Of a stretch of 64,000 nt of DNA, positions 46,218 through 57,437 are shown piece after piece. Source of the DNA: Xenopus tropicalis (taxonomy: Eukaryota; Chordata; Amphibia; Anura; Pipidae); the NCBI RefSeq assembly GCF_000004195.4, contig NC_030677.2:57604222-57668221 (forward strand), written 5' to 3'. The position numbers and the translations under genes are program-made. The notes under the pieces were generated by a model. The model was not told the origin of the DNA. It searched no databases and saw nothing but the letters and a program-made list of their open reading frames with translations. Within the stretch, counting starts at the first letter, position 1; the number at the start of each line of letters is the position of its first letter.

Positions 46218-48028
46218 TGTATATTTCCCAATGCTTTTATCTGTTTTGCATTGCATCTCTATTTAACTGAAAGCTGTTTTTCAACATATTAAGGAGGAAA
46301 TTTCTATTGAAATGACATATTCAGTAAATGGCAGTGCATTTTAACATTATTATGGGAGAGCAGAGCAACAGCAAAGTTATATTTTAAAAATAAAATATAA
46401 AATAGCATAGGAAAATGTGGGTGCATTTTTACATCTGGCAGTCCCTCTTTCATGGTTCTGACTACATCCATTTATTAGGTGCTTTTGAGCATATATGATG
46501 GCTTATCTGTTTTGGCTCACATGAGTTAACAAATAGTTGGTAATGCCCAATAATTTAGCTAGTGACTTATGCTAAACTAGATCTGTTGCAGAGATTGTCA
46601 TTCATTTGAGGGAAGTTACTTCATCTCTTGTTAACAATTCCTATTGAATAGATTTTCTCTGGTGACCCTTGCAGTATATAAATATGGGAAAATATCAAAG
46701 AATGTGACCCTAACTAGCGACTGCTATACATCCTCCATGCATCAGTCTTTTTGGTGTGATCAAAAGGCCTATTCAGCATGAAATGAATCACACAGAAAAT
46801 CCTACATTTCAAAGCTCCATACTGTAACAGTTGACCCCTCATTAAAGTAATGATTTATGGGTTTCCCAATGTCTTAAGGCTGTTTATTTCACCGAGCCCT
46901 GCCTACTTCTTCCAAATTGCTCAGTTTATATTTCTCTTTTTCTCTGTAGCTAAAATTGTCTCTTTACCTGCCTATATATAGGGCTTATTTACAATGAGCA
47001 AAATAATCGAAACCAAAAATATTGGTTGCCCTGGGTTTGTGCAGAGTAGTAGCAATGTCTGCTGCCAAAAACAGGCAATGGGCAAGATAGCAGCCGTGGA
47101 AAAGGCCACTGGGTACTGAGTTGTATAATGGCAATTGAATACAGAAATGCAATAATCAATAAGCATTTCACAGTAGAAAGCATTATTTTCTGATTTCTCT
47201 TTTATAGGTAAAGCTATAAGTTGACTAAGTTGCCCCTGTTCTCTGCTGTCCAAAACAGAACACAGGTCTGTGAACATTCTGCAATAGAACTCAGTGTGGA
47301 AAGTGTAAAAAAAAATGGCCTGTTGCAGTCGTTTTTGCACTTTGCACTCTGCATTCTGCAACATAAATGACTTTTTGTTGTATGGAGTCCAAGCAAATGT
47401 TGGACTAAAAAAGGGCTTGAATTCTGAGAACCACTGTTCTTGGTCAACCACAGTCAACATGGGCCCACCTACAAATGAGAAACTGTGTTGAGATATAAAT
47501 GCCATCTTATGTTAAGTTTCTGAGAAAATGCAAGGCAAAAGTGACATAAAAAAGTATGTGAAAAACTGTGCATTCAATAACTTGTATTTTAGCTTGGGTT
47601 AAGGGCAGAAATGCAAACGAGCATTAAAGGCAATCCCGTGACAGAGATGAGGAAATGACATAAAGCTATTTTCTTTCTATTTCTATTATCTTTCATTAAT
47701 TAAATGCCAGCTTATTCTGCAGCTCAGAAAAAATGAAAAAGGATTCATTTCCATGAATTAAATTCACGTATTGCCATTGAGAAGTGGTTTTTGCACCTTG
47801 AAATTACAACATTGCAGAGCAAGAAGATAGTCCAGCAAGGTATTATTAGTATGATGTTTGCAAAAACATTACTTGTAAATCTAACCTAAATATTATTGAC
47901 CCATGTTAATCATTTTAATTTCATGCATGTCTAACTTAAATATTAATTAAAACTTAATTATAATACATACTGTATCTACATCTGTATGCTGTTACCCATG
48001 CCATTTTATATTTAAGTTATAAACCTAC

Positions 48029-48227
48029 CATCATAAATGGGCTTGTTGCGTGGAACATGCATGTTCGGAATTCTTCACCACGATACTCAAAGGGCACCAT
48101 AACAAAGCCAATGGCTTCAGGAACTGCCAGGACAAAGGACAGAACCCAGATAGAGATGATTTCAATGGCTGTGATAAGAGGAATTCCGCTGCCTTGAACT
48201 CGGCTCCAGGATGCAACTGCTCGGTAC
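48029..48227 (-). CDS. ednra: ednra exon: DRY motif, ICL2, TM4 and most of ECL2
   Basis: This 199-bp exon follows tttccag and ends ATGATG|gtaggt. Its first base completes the Arg of D-R-Y, and 66 full codons follow. It reads [17 protein letters not shown], the intracellular loop 2 signature of endothelin receptors, then TM4 ([20 protein letters not shown]) and the ECL2 stretch [21 protein letters not shown]. The Cys in RTCMF is the expected partner of the TM3 Cys. A Met codon at the DRY boundary comes only from reading into the intron, so it is not a start. The exon lies 9,082 bp downstream of the preceding one, the largest intron fully in view. Frame and phase agree on both sides. Confidence 0.96.
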
Positions 48228-49349
48228 CTGGAAAGCAAAATGAATCAATGTTATTATCCATATAACACACACACATAAATAGACAACACAGGGCTAATTG
48301 TTGGATCACATTAACAAAAAGGTTGCAGAAAGAGATTTTTAGACTGAAATAGTTGTACCTTTTTAACCAATTCTGCACTAGGGTTTAAATGGATGCAACA
48401 AAAACTTAAAAATGTAATGAAGGAGGAGCAGAGAGTGTGGATTATACAGCCACTCTGCAGTCTGGCATCTCTGTGTGGATACTTTAAGTTCTGCTACTCC
48501 CTGCATTAGGTCATCACAGTAAGGAGAAATAAAACCAAAGCATATGGATTTCAAGCAAATTGTTTTTGTTTTCCAAGAAGGTATTGGATTGATATCCCAA
48601 TGAGGTTCACTCACAAATTATTTATAGTGTTCTCTCTCTTCTTACCCTTATCTTTTCCCAAATTCTTTATTGCCCTTTCTTGCTATCTTCTGACAGCTGC
48701 ATTTGGTATCAGCAAATAGACATTTTTTAGGAGTCTGGAAGAGCACCAATGGTCACTAGGTGACCTGATTGCTTGAGTTTAGTCTATCATGTTAGTTGAG
48801 CAAAATAAACCTCACTTACACTATATAAAAATGTAAATCTTGTTTCCTTCAGTCTTGGAATAACACAATCATAGCAAGCAGGGCACTGCCATTTTGTGGG
48901 CACTGTTATTAAGGCAAGCTTTGTATCATGTCAAAATCTTGTATATGTAATAGAATGGAGGTCCAGATGCCCATACCCATGCACTGGCTACACAATTAGT
49001 CATTATTTTGTATATTATTTTAATTCTTTCATGGAAAACTATAAGTCCAAAACACTGTAGACATTTGTTTTTCAGATTCAAGTTTAGTGATTAGTGAATG
49101 TCATTTTGCAAAATTGCTGAAAACTTTGAGAAACAGCGAGAAAATTTGTGCAATGGGGCTGACTTTTTCATTCTTTATACTTGTCGGAGCCCCTTGGCAC
49201 TTGGGCCACAATTAGTTCATGCTCTCAGCCTGACTTGTTAACACTCCTACCAAAGTTACTGGACCATGTGAAAACATAGAAGTGTCTCACTAGTGTAAGG
49301 TGTCTTTACCCACTTTACTTTTTATTGCCCCTATTTTTATGTGACATAC

Positions 49350-49691
49350 TTAAAGAGATACTGACACCAGAAATAAAACATTTTTTTACATCTATAATAA
49401 TATTGTACTTGCATGCTATTTATATTTTGCCTTAAAAGTACTTGCCTGATGGTTTTACTTTACCTATCCAATCCCCATGTTCCACTATAAGGGGGCAGCC
49501 ATATTTGTGCAGCAGGAGTCCGTTACCATTAGAAGCTATAACTGACAGTCTGGAAAGGGACAGTCAGGTATAAGAACTTCAACTAACAATGACAAAAGCA
49601 GACCCATCAGGGAAAATGATCAACATGAACTATAGGTCATTTTCAATGTACATTAATATGTTGAGTAGTTTTTTAGTGTCAGTATCTTTAA
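49350..49691. mobile_element. TTAA-flanked MITE (AGATACTGACAC ends)
   Basis: TTAA at 49350-49353 and 49688-49691. Termini TTAAAGAGATACTGACACC and TAGTGTCAGTATCTTTAA are inverted repeats. It is a separate Kolobok-type family from T2. Confidence 0.8.
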
Positions 49692-49854
49692 ACTTTAAAT
49701 AATGGACCGCAATAGGAAGGTTTAATGAAAAGTGTGTGGGGGCTGAGGTTGGGCTGTGAAAAAGTGTGTGGGGCTAGAGCTTGGGCCTGGAAAGAGAGTT
49801 GTCAGATTTTTATTCAGGACTGCTGTAATGCTATAAAATGTTGATTAACACTAC

Positions 49855-50645
49855 GGGCCCGATTCACTAAAGTCCGAAATAAGGAGTGCTATTTATAGCA
49901 TGCGTTAAAAATCTTATTACTTCTTATTTTTCACTCGATTCACTAAAAGGACACTTGTCATAATTAAGAAGCGATGTTCTTGGCGTTATTTATCTTACAA
50001 TGACATATTTTCAAGCAATATATTACGCAGGGCACAAGATATTACGCAGCGCGCGATATTTTACGCAGAGCGCAATATATTACGCACGTAACCATTACTT
50101 TCTGAAAACCACCATTTCCCTGAAAACTGGAGGATGCATCACTCTAGGGCCAACATATACGACTGCAAACTCCATGTTGTGTTGCCAATAGCTCATGAAC
50201 TGCAATTTTCTTTAAGTACCGCCTACCCCAAGTAGGGTTAATATTCACACAGATTAACACGACATTTTGCACGTTTAACGTTTCATATGTGTTTGTGAAT
50301 CATGCGTTAGTACTATTTCTATTCGCTAATTAACGCAATGCGTTTTTTTGGGGAAGCGATATGCGGATTAACACATGCGAAATGACTTTGATGAATCGGT
50401 ACTTAATTATCGCATGCTTTTTAATGAAAAAAACTATGCGATAAAGTGAATCGGCCCCTATAAAGCTTATCGCATAGTTTTTTTCATTAAAATATGTCAT
50501 CGTAAGATAAATAACGCCAAGAACATCGCTTCTTAATTATGACAAGTGTCCTTTTAGTGAATCGAGCGAAAAATAAGAAGTGATAAGATTTTTAACGCAT
50601 GCTATAAATAGCACTCCTTATTTCGGACTTTAGTGAATCGGGCCC
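49855..50645. mobile_element. head-to-head compound Harbinger-like element
   Basis: A standard unit runs from GGGCCCGATTCACTAAAGTC (49855) to ATAAAGTGAATCGGCCCC (ending 50458). It is followed directly by an inverted, internally deleted partial copy ending at 50645. The result is a pair of about 157-bp near-identical inverted arms (49855-50011 and 50489-50645) plus an inner inverted pair around AAAAAAACTATGCGATAA and TTATCGCATAGTTTTTTT. Outer flanks are TAC on both sides (49852-49854 and 50646-50648). Confidence 0.82.
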
Positions 50646-51335
50646 TACAAGTTTTATTAAGGATCTACACTAGCTATAATTTTGTAGCTTCTCTATTCAG
50701 AAGACTATATATATACCAAGTACATGGCTGCATGGGTCACTAAGTCTCTATGATCCTTGTTTTAGATAATGCTAACTGATTCCATAATCCCTCATCTTGA
50801 AGGGGTTCTTCAAAGAGCAATTCAATAACTCTGCCATTTAGATTCATTCCTATAAATACAGCTTCATTTTAATTGCTGCTAAAGTATCTTTGCTTTGAAG
50901 TAATTACCCAGATAACACATAAGATCATAAATATCACTCCTGCAAGGACCAAATAAAGGGGAAGCGTTAGCTTAATAAAAAGTACAGTAGAATCCGAATT
51001 TTATGTTTTTTTGTGGACCAAGAAAAAAATTGTGTCAAATCCAGGAAAATGTAAAATCAGAGAAATGCATTATATACTGGTGGGACCATAAAAATACATT
51101 ATAAAATTGAGATTTTACTGTATTGTACATGCTGCCTTTCTGAATTTCACAAGTTATATGGAGGGCACTCGTGAAAATATCAAATAATGCCTGGGTGGCA
51201 GACTAGGCTGTTACAAGATGCTGCTGGTGAAATGAGCACACTTGTGATTTAAAAATGTTTTATTAACTACTATTGGAAGTCCAAGCTGCCATAATATTCA
51301 GTTTAGCTTAGGAGCTCCTAAAACAGGAAACAAGA

Positions 51336-51389
51336 TAGATAGATATACAGACAGACATAGATAGATGATAGATAGATAATAGATAGCTA

Positions 51390-51430
<41 letters not shown>

Positions 51431-51465
51431 CAGATAAATAGATATACAGAAGACATAGATAGATG

Positions 51466-51496
<31 letters not shown>

Positions 51497-51710
51497 GACA
51501 AATAGATATACAGAAGACATAGATAGATGATAGATAGATAGATAGATAGACAGATAAATAGATATACAGAAGACATAGATAGATGATAGATAGATAGATA
51601 GATAGACATAGATAGATAATAGATAGCTAAAAGATAGATAGATAGATAGATAGATGATAGATAGATAGATACAGTAGATAGATGATAGATAGATAGATAG
51701 ATAGGGATAG
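51336..51710. repeat. GATA-type microsatellite, about 375 bp
   Basis: Long runs of GATA units are broken by variant blocks such as TAGATATACAGAAGACATAG, which recurs three times, and AATAGATAGCTAAAAGATAG, which occurs twice. It therefore has higher-order repetition. The Tyr/Leu/Ser-rich open frames on the minus strand are artefacts. Confidence 0.97.
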
Positions 51711-51742
51711 TATAAAGAGGGAGCGATCGAGAGCAAGACTTA

Positions 51743-52180
51743 GGGGCACATTTACTAACCCATGAACGGGCCGAATGCGTCCGATTGTGTTTTTTGCGTA
51801 ATGATCGGTAATTTTGCGATTTTTTTGTATCTTTTGCGATTTTTTCGTATCTTTTGCGATTTTTTCGGTGTCTTTACGATTTTTGCGTAAAAACGCGAGT
51901 TTTTCGTAGCCATTACGAAAGTTGCGCAAAGTCGCGATTTTTTCGTAGCGTTAAAACTTGCGCCTTTTAAGTGTTAACGCTACGAAAAAATCGCGACTTT
52001 GCGCAACTTTCGTAATGGCTACGAAAAACTCGTGTTTTTACTCAAAAATCGTAAAGACGCCGAAAAAATCGCAAAAAATACGAAAAAATCGCAAAATTAC
52101 CGAAAAAGTCGCAAAATGTTCGTTTCCAATCGGAATTTTTCCAATTCGGATTCGAAATCGTGTCTTAGTAAATCAGCCCC
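51743..52180. mobile_element. Harbinger-like MITE forming a long hairpin, TTA duplication
   Basis: It runs from GGGGCACATTTACTAACCC to GTCTTAGTAAATCAGCCCC with TTA at 51740-51742 and 52181-52183. The arms meet near 51960-51975 and are almost perfectly complementary around TCGCGATTTTTTCGTAGCGT. Confidence 0.87.
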
Positions 52181-53118
52181 TTAGACTGACTGTCTAATGG
52201 CTGTTATAGCAAGAGATTGTTGGATTACCTTAAGGAAATAGCAGCAATGAAAGAACATAAGAAATCATATCAAATAAATTGCCATTTGCAAATGCTCTGC
52301 GGATATGATTCAGTTCTTTTCCCAGTTGTCACTCTTCATAAGATCAGTAAAGCTGAGCAGACAGTTTGCATACCATGAGTACTACAATATGTCATAGAAT
52401 GCACTGTAGTCCTGACAGCTGTGTTTCTATCTTAAGTGCAACTTTATTGCATTTTTTAATAATACCGTCTATAATAGGAGGCCTTTTAGCTGCTGAGTGC
52501 TTCAGACGGTTGTGTCTTGGAAATTTACTTTTGCGTTTTTTTTGTGTTTACATATTTGTGCAGTTACTGTGTATTGGAAATGCTGAGATAAGTGTGTGTT
52601 CTGTCTCTCCAGAATGCTCATATACTTGCTTTAACTATAAAGGAGCCTATAGAAAAGGTGAAAGGTCACAACTGGGTTAATGGAAAAATGTCTTTACACT
52701 CAGAATTAAAAATAAGAAACATCTACAGTTGTAATTGTTTATTCTGTACTATGTTTGGCTTACATCTGGCCAGTTTATGCAATAATATGCATTATCCAGA
52801 TGTTACATTGCTTTCATAAAATCAGAGAGAGATCAGAGTAGATTCATCTCTTGCTGTTCTTGATTATCATCTGAGAATTGTGGTTATCCTGATAAAACGT
52901 AGTCATATGTATCCCCAAAGCCAAGGTCAGGACTCACACATCCAACATGTTCTGTTTGTTGGATCAAAGAAAAGTACTGTCTTAAGAGATATTAAATAGC
53001 AATATCATTGTTGCTTTTAATGAGCAACTTCTGTTTGTAACAATAACAATCTAATTACAGTGAAACATTATCTCATGAAATTGCAAACAATATTATATAT
53101 TAGCACCTAACAAACACT

Positions 53119-53217
53119 GGGGCTTATTTATAAACACAGGGCAAATTTAAAACAAGCATCTAATTGCTATGGGTTACTGCCCAGGTGCAAATTTGCCCAG
53201 TGTTTATAAATGACCCT
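53119..53217. mobile_element. short MITE, family of 34362-34538
   Basis: It starts GGGGCTTATTTATAAACAC and ends GTGTTTATAAATGACCCT. The middle keeps GCTATGGGTTACTGCCC. Confidence 0.7.
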
Positions 53218-53273
53218 CAGTGTCTGTTAGTAACACACAAAAAGAGGACACTAATAATGCTTTAAGATCTGGT

Positions 53274-53335
53274 GGGGATCGAGGGTTTCGGATTTGCTGA
53301 ATCTGAAACTGAATCCTGGATTCTGCACAACCCTA
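53274..53335. mobile_element. end fragment of a GAATCC-rich hAT-like MITE
   Basis: The blocks GAATCCTGGATTC and TGCACAACCCTA recall the element at 63380-63581. Only one end is present. Confidence 0.4.
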
Positions 53336-54419
53336 ATAAATAAAATAATATAGCAAGCAATAGTACAAGCTAGCCCAATGTGCATTCCTAATGATGATAC
53401 CCATGATTCCTACAAACATGCCTTTACAGTTCAATGGTTTACAGTTTCAGTGCATCTTGTCATTATGATATCCATCTACGCACTCAAGGGCACTCCCTTA
53501 AGGTTGTTGGCATTTGCCTAGAGACTCCTAGCTTTCCCCCTCAGTCAGCCTTACATGGCATGTTCAACATCTGTAACTGGAAATAATTTGTACAGCTATA
53601 CCTGTGATTCAAAAACTAAAAATATCAATATAAATATTTTAATATTCAGTTTTTTTTACAATGCAACATTATATTTTCCAGGCAACACCTCAGCTATTGT
53701 ATATAAATGTTTATTTTTATACTTGTATATGTAGGGCTGTAATGTAAGGAGTTGCTACTGCAAGCTATATATAAGTTTTTCCTATCTTTTTTCTTGATTT
53801 GATGCATTTTGCAAAGATTTAGTCACCTATTGTGCTCACAATTCCATCCATATATAGGTGGGGTTATGCGTACTGTGATGCTCAACAAACACAACTTTAT
53901 TGGAATCAAAGTGCAGGTCAAGTTGAGGATTTTGCTCTGCCATATGTACTGCTGTAGGTTAAGCTTATAAATGAATGGATGGGTGGGTCAACACACAGCT
54001 AATGTGGGTATTTTACAATGTCTTATCTGCCTATTTGTAGGAAATATATGAAAAACTAATGAATAGAGTGTCTCATAGAAAAAGTGATTTTAACTTTATT
54101 TGTTACTTTATTGTTCTTCTTCGTGAGGGTAAACTTTATTTCTGCAAGACCCAGAGAGCCAATGGTACAGATCCCAACTTTAATCTAAAACAATTTTCTT
54201 AAATTTCTCTGAAGGGTCCATGTTTGTATGAAATTATTTAGACTGTTCATATGTACAGGGTATACATTAAGTTCATTTTTTGTCCTATATATTTAGAAAA
54301 ACATACTGGCACGGTTTATTCTGCAACAGGAAACTTATTTATCTGTATATATGATTTTATTTATACAAGTGGAAATAGTTATATCATTACAACCCAAGTT
54401 GTAATCTATTAACCAGGAA

Positions 54420-54550
54420 TATCAGCAATTTAGTATACTCATACAATAATGCACCAAAAGCAGGGCACACCAATGTACTTATATATACTGTAGGTATAAG
54501 TTTATATTGGTGTTTTGCTGTGCCCTTCTTTTAGTGCATGATTGCTGATA
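54420..54550. repeat. inverted repeat with TATCAGCAAT ends
   Basis: The left arm TATCAGCAAT, TGCACCAAAAGCAGGGCACA and CCAAT matches the complement of the right arm ATTGGTGTTTTGCTGTGCCC and GTGCATGATTGCTGATA. It may be a small DNA transposon; no target duplication was identified. Confidence 0.65.
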
Positions 54551-56233
54551 CTGGGTTTCAGTACTTTGGCAGTTAGTGCTGAGACTCAGCAACTACAGAC
54601 ACTTTGGTTGAGCAACTTTGGGAGGGGTTAATAACACACCAGCACTCTGCTGTAAGGACACCTGGCAAACTCTTTAGAAATGGCAGAGAGTAGCAGAGGC
54701 AGCACCTAAAAATGATGTATGCAGAGAGAGAAATTCATTTTTGCCTTGAGAAACTTTAGTGGGTGGTTAAAAGAACAAGTCTGAGGGACAGGGTGGAGAC
54801 CCAGCTGGAGCAAGTCTGTAAGCTGCAGAGGCATTATATCTGGGTGAGAGTGCATGGTGGCCCGTCTGACATGAGAGATGGTGAGACTGTTTCAAAATAG
54901 GGAATGTGATTCTTCCAATACTGTGTAAGGTGTATGTGCAGCATCATGCCATGGGATGCTCTGCCTATGATAAAGCATTAGATAGAAATTACTGTTGCCC
55001 GGCTAACAGGCACCAACACTCCAACAGCCTAAAACACATCTTTACAGCAACTGAACTAATTGAGAGTGCTGTGTAATAGTTATGAATGTCTGCTAAAGGA
55101 AACTCCTTCAACAGCTCTAATGAAACAATGATCTCTTTTTGCCATATTTAGCCAAAAACTAGGAAATCCAAGCTTTGTCTTCTAAGAAATAACTTTAATG
55201 CAAAGCCTTTTAGTTTGTTTCATTCGTTTTGTTTTATTTAGCAAGAAAGGTCTTATAAAAAAGTGCTTTCCCCAAAATCAGTGAGTGAGACTACAGGTAT
55301 CTGGTGCATCTCGGATCACTGATAGAATGAGACAGAATGTTGGAGGGAGACTTAGAAAACTGGGCAAAAGGAAACCAGATTATTTCCTTCTACTGGCAGC
55401 ATAAAATTCTTGTAGCACAGCGACATTAACAAGCAGAGTAGATTCTCAGTGAAGACTCAGCACCAACATATTAAAGTAACCTCCACACAACAGCCCTCAA
55501 ATTGAGCTGCTTAGCTAAAGGTTACCTAAAAGCTAGGTGGTAATATCTTAAGTTCTCAGAATTATAAGTTTGCTTTAATGTCCCTAGTAAGTTTAGGTCC
55601 TCCACATTAAACTTAGCTATATTGCTCTCATAAATAAGTGCATGGAGGCATCCTAGTAAAAGAAGCAGAATTATTTGACATAGCATGGCACAAGCTAATT
55701 CTACACAACTCAGTGCCATCCTGTGTTCCTTTTCCAAATCATCACTTCCCGTGTTTATCCGTCTCAGAAATTCATGCTGAAAGTTGTAGTCTGAGTGTTA
55801 ACAGATGGTCGGATGTGTTGTGATTAAAATGTGTTATTTTGTACTTCATTGAAAGTCATTATGAATCCTCTGTATGAGAAGGAATGAGGGATGTACATCA
55901 GAAGTAAAGCCTGATGCATGCTCTCTGAGTGCTGTCACAAGAAAAGGCTGGTTGACACAAATCTAAGGGTAAATGACTACCTTCTTATAACCAAATATTC
56001 TGGGTAGTAATTCTTCTTTTAAGGTATTGCTAAAAGATGCAGTACAAAACAGTATGCTCTAGCTGTATCTACCTAATAAAAAATGTCTTTGCGAGCAGGT
56101 CCTTCTTTACCTCCTGTGTTGGTTTTTTGTTAATGTTATTTTGTACAATAACCACAATACAGTACAATAATAGAGCACTTCAGAACATGCTGCATCTCTG
56201 TAAATAAAAAAAATGCATAAAAAAATGCATTAC

Positions 56234-57122
56234 ATGGAACTATAAGTTCCATGCAGGATGCTGCCACTTTGCAGGGAGATTTGACAAAATTGGATATCTG
56301 GGCAGCAAACTGGCAAATGAGGCTCAGTGTTGATTAGTGCAAGGTTATGGACTTTAGTAGCAAACTGGCTCAGTGTTGATTAGTGCAAGGTTATGGACTT
56401 TAGTAGAAATAACATAAATGTAAGTTATGCAATAAATGGTAGTGTGTTGGGGGGATCCTTAACCAAATTTGGGGATTTTTTGGATAACAAACTGTGTAAC
56501 TCTAGGCAGCGTCATTCAGTGGCTACTAAAGCAAGCAAAGTACAGTACTATCTTGCACAAAAAAGGGTTGAAACCATAATTTTGCCTCTTTATAGGTCCC
56601 TGGTAAGGCCTCACCTTGAGTATGCAGTACAGTTTTGGGCTCCAGTCCTTAAGAAGGATATTAATGAGTTGGAGAGAGTGCAGAGATGTGCAACTAAACT
56701 GGTAAAGGGGATGGAAGAATTGAACTATAAGGGTAGATGGGGTTGTGTTCACTTGAGAAAAGGTGCTTGCAAGGGGACATGATTTATCTTTACATTATAT
56801 ATAGATAACAGGGTATATTTTTGCACCTTTAGACTTCAGGAAGAGAACTTTCATTTGAAGCAGTAAAGATGGTTCTTCACGGTGAGAGTACTGAAATTGT
56901 GCAAGGTAATTTTGTGATGGCAAAGTCTATTCATGTCTTCAAGAAAGGCTTGGATGAGTTCTTGAACAAGCATAATATCCAAGGCTATTGTGATACTAAT
57001 ATCTACAGTTAGTATTGAGTGTGTAGATAGGTCTGTAAAAGTATGTGTATATATGTGCACTCAGGTTTGTTTGAAGGGGTTCAACTTGATGGTCTCTTTT
57101 TTCAACCCAAATAACTATGTAA
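56234..57122 (+). mobile_element. decayed CR1-like LINE copy, antisense to ednra
   Basis: The plus-strand sequence resumes the CR1-like ORF2 just after the catalytic site (TISSMQDAA region) and runs to a tail reading AACCCAAATAACTATGTAAC. The best surviving block is LYRSLVRPHLEYAVQFWAPV through LKKDINELERVQRCATKLVK near 56585-56710. Stops and frameshifts break it, for example a TAG replacing the Lys codon of VDKCKV. A 46-bp tandem duplication occurs at 56321-56366 and 56367-56406. It sits in the 9.1-kb ednra intron, opposite to the gene. Confidence 0.85.
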
Positions 57123-57309
57123 CAGACTCTGCTCATTATAATACTAATGTCCCCTAATATGAACATTTGTGCAGAATTTTTTGTGCTTGCATTTTATTTT
57201 ATCGTAGGGCAGCTTCATAGTACCCTAAGGTACAGCAGCTCTACAACACCACATTAAACCTCCTGAACCCTTAAAATATGGATCAATCATTATCCTTTAC
57301 AGTCTTTAC

Positions 57310-57437
57310 CTGTCCACACTCAGGGCACACAGATTGAGCACTGTGATTCCAACTGAAGCTTTCTGAATGAAGGGAACCAGCTTGCAGAGGAACGATCCAA
57401 CAGGAGACTGATCAAAAGGCCAACGCTGGGCAAGCAG
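57310..57437 (-). CDS. ednra: ednra, first visible coding exon (extracellular loop 1 to TM3)
   Basis: This 128-bp exon of endothelin receptor type A, a Gq-coupled class A GPCR of the plasma membrane, starts after a polypyrimidine tract ending CTAG and stops at CAG|gtaaag. It encodes 42 residues plus two bases, reading [14 protein letters not shown] then [20 protein letters not shown] and LCALSVD. The Cys of FLCKL is the TM3 end of the conserved extracellular disulfide. The closing D and split Arg codon begin the DRY motif, completed by Tyr in the next exon. By comparison with the 427-residue human receptor (from memory) the exon starts near residue 141. Upstream coding sequence for the N-terminus, TM1 and TM2 is absent from the window. 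EDNRA rather than EDNRB is chosen from the C-terminal exon at 34102-34239. Confidence 0.95.

Larger units (their letters stand above)
41226..48028 (-). other. ednra: ednra intron, 6,803 bp
   Basis: Bounded by gtaggt at the upstream exon and ctttgcag at the downstream exon. It holds the repeats listed at 42560, 43110, 43505, 44917 and 45903. 46218-47960 has no firm feature, apart from the TGCAAAAA-rich patch at 47215-47355 under an anonymous 177-codon frame. Confidence 0.9.
48228..57309 (-). other. ednra: ednra intron, 9,082 bp
   Basis: Bounded by gtaaag and tttccag. Besides the listed elements at 49350-57122, the stretches 48228-49349, 50649-51335, 52184-53118 and 54551-56233 show nothing I can support. 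Confidence 0.9.

Noticed and set aside
46972..47505. 177-codon minus-strand frame as an exon or nested gene
   Set aside because: It lies in an ednra intron over a repeat-like patch and has no recognisable motif; a second overlapping frame is similar in length.
51336..51710. CRISPR-like array
   Set aside because: Tetranucleotide microsatellite in a vertebrate intron; no repeat-spacer structure.
51298..51929. Tyr/Ser/Leu-rich frames
   Set aside because: Direct translation of the GATA microsatellite and a Harbinger-like MITE.
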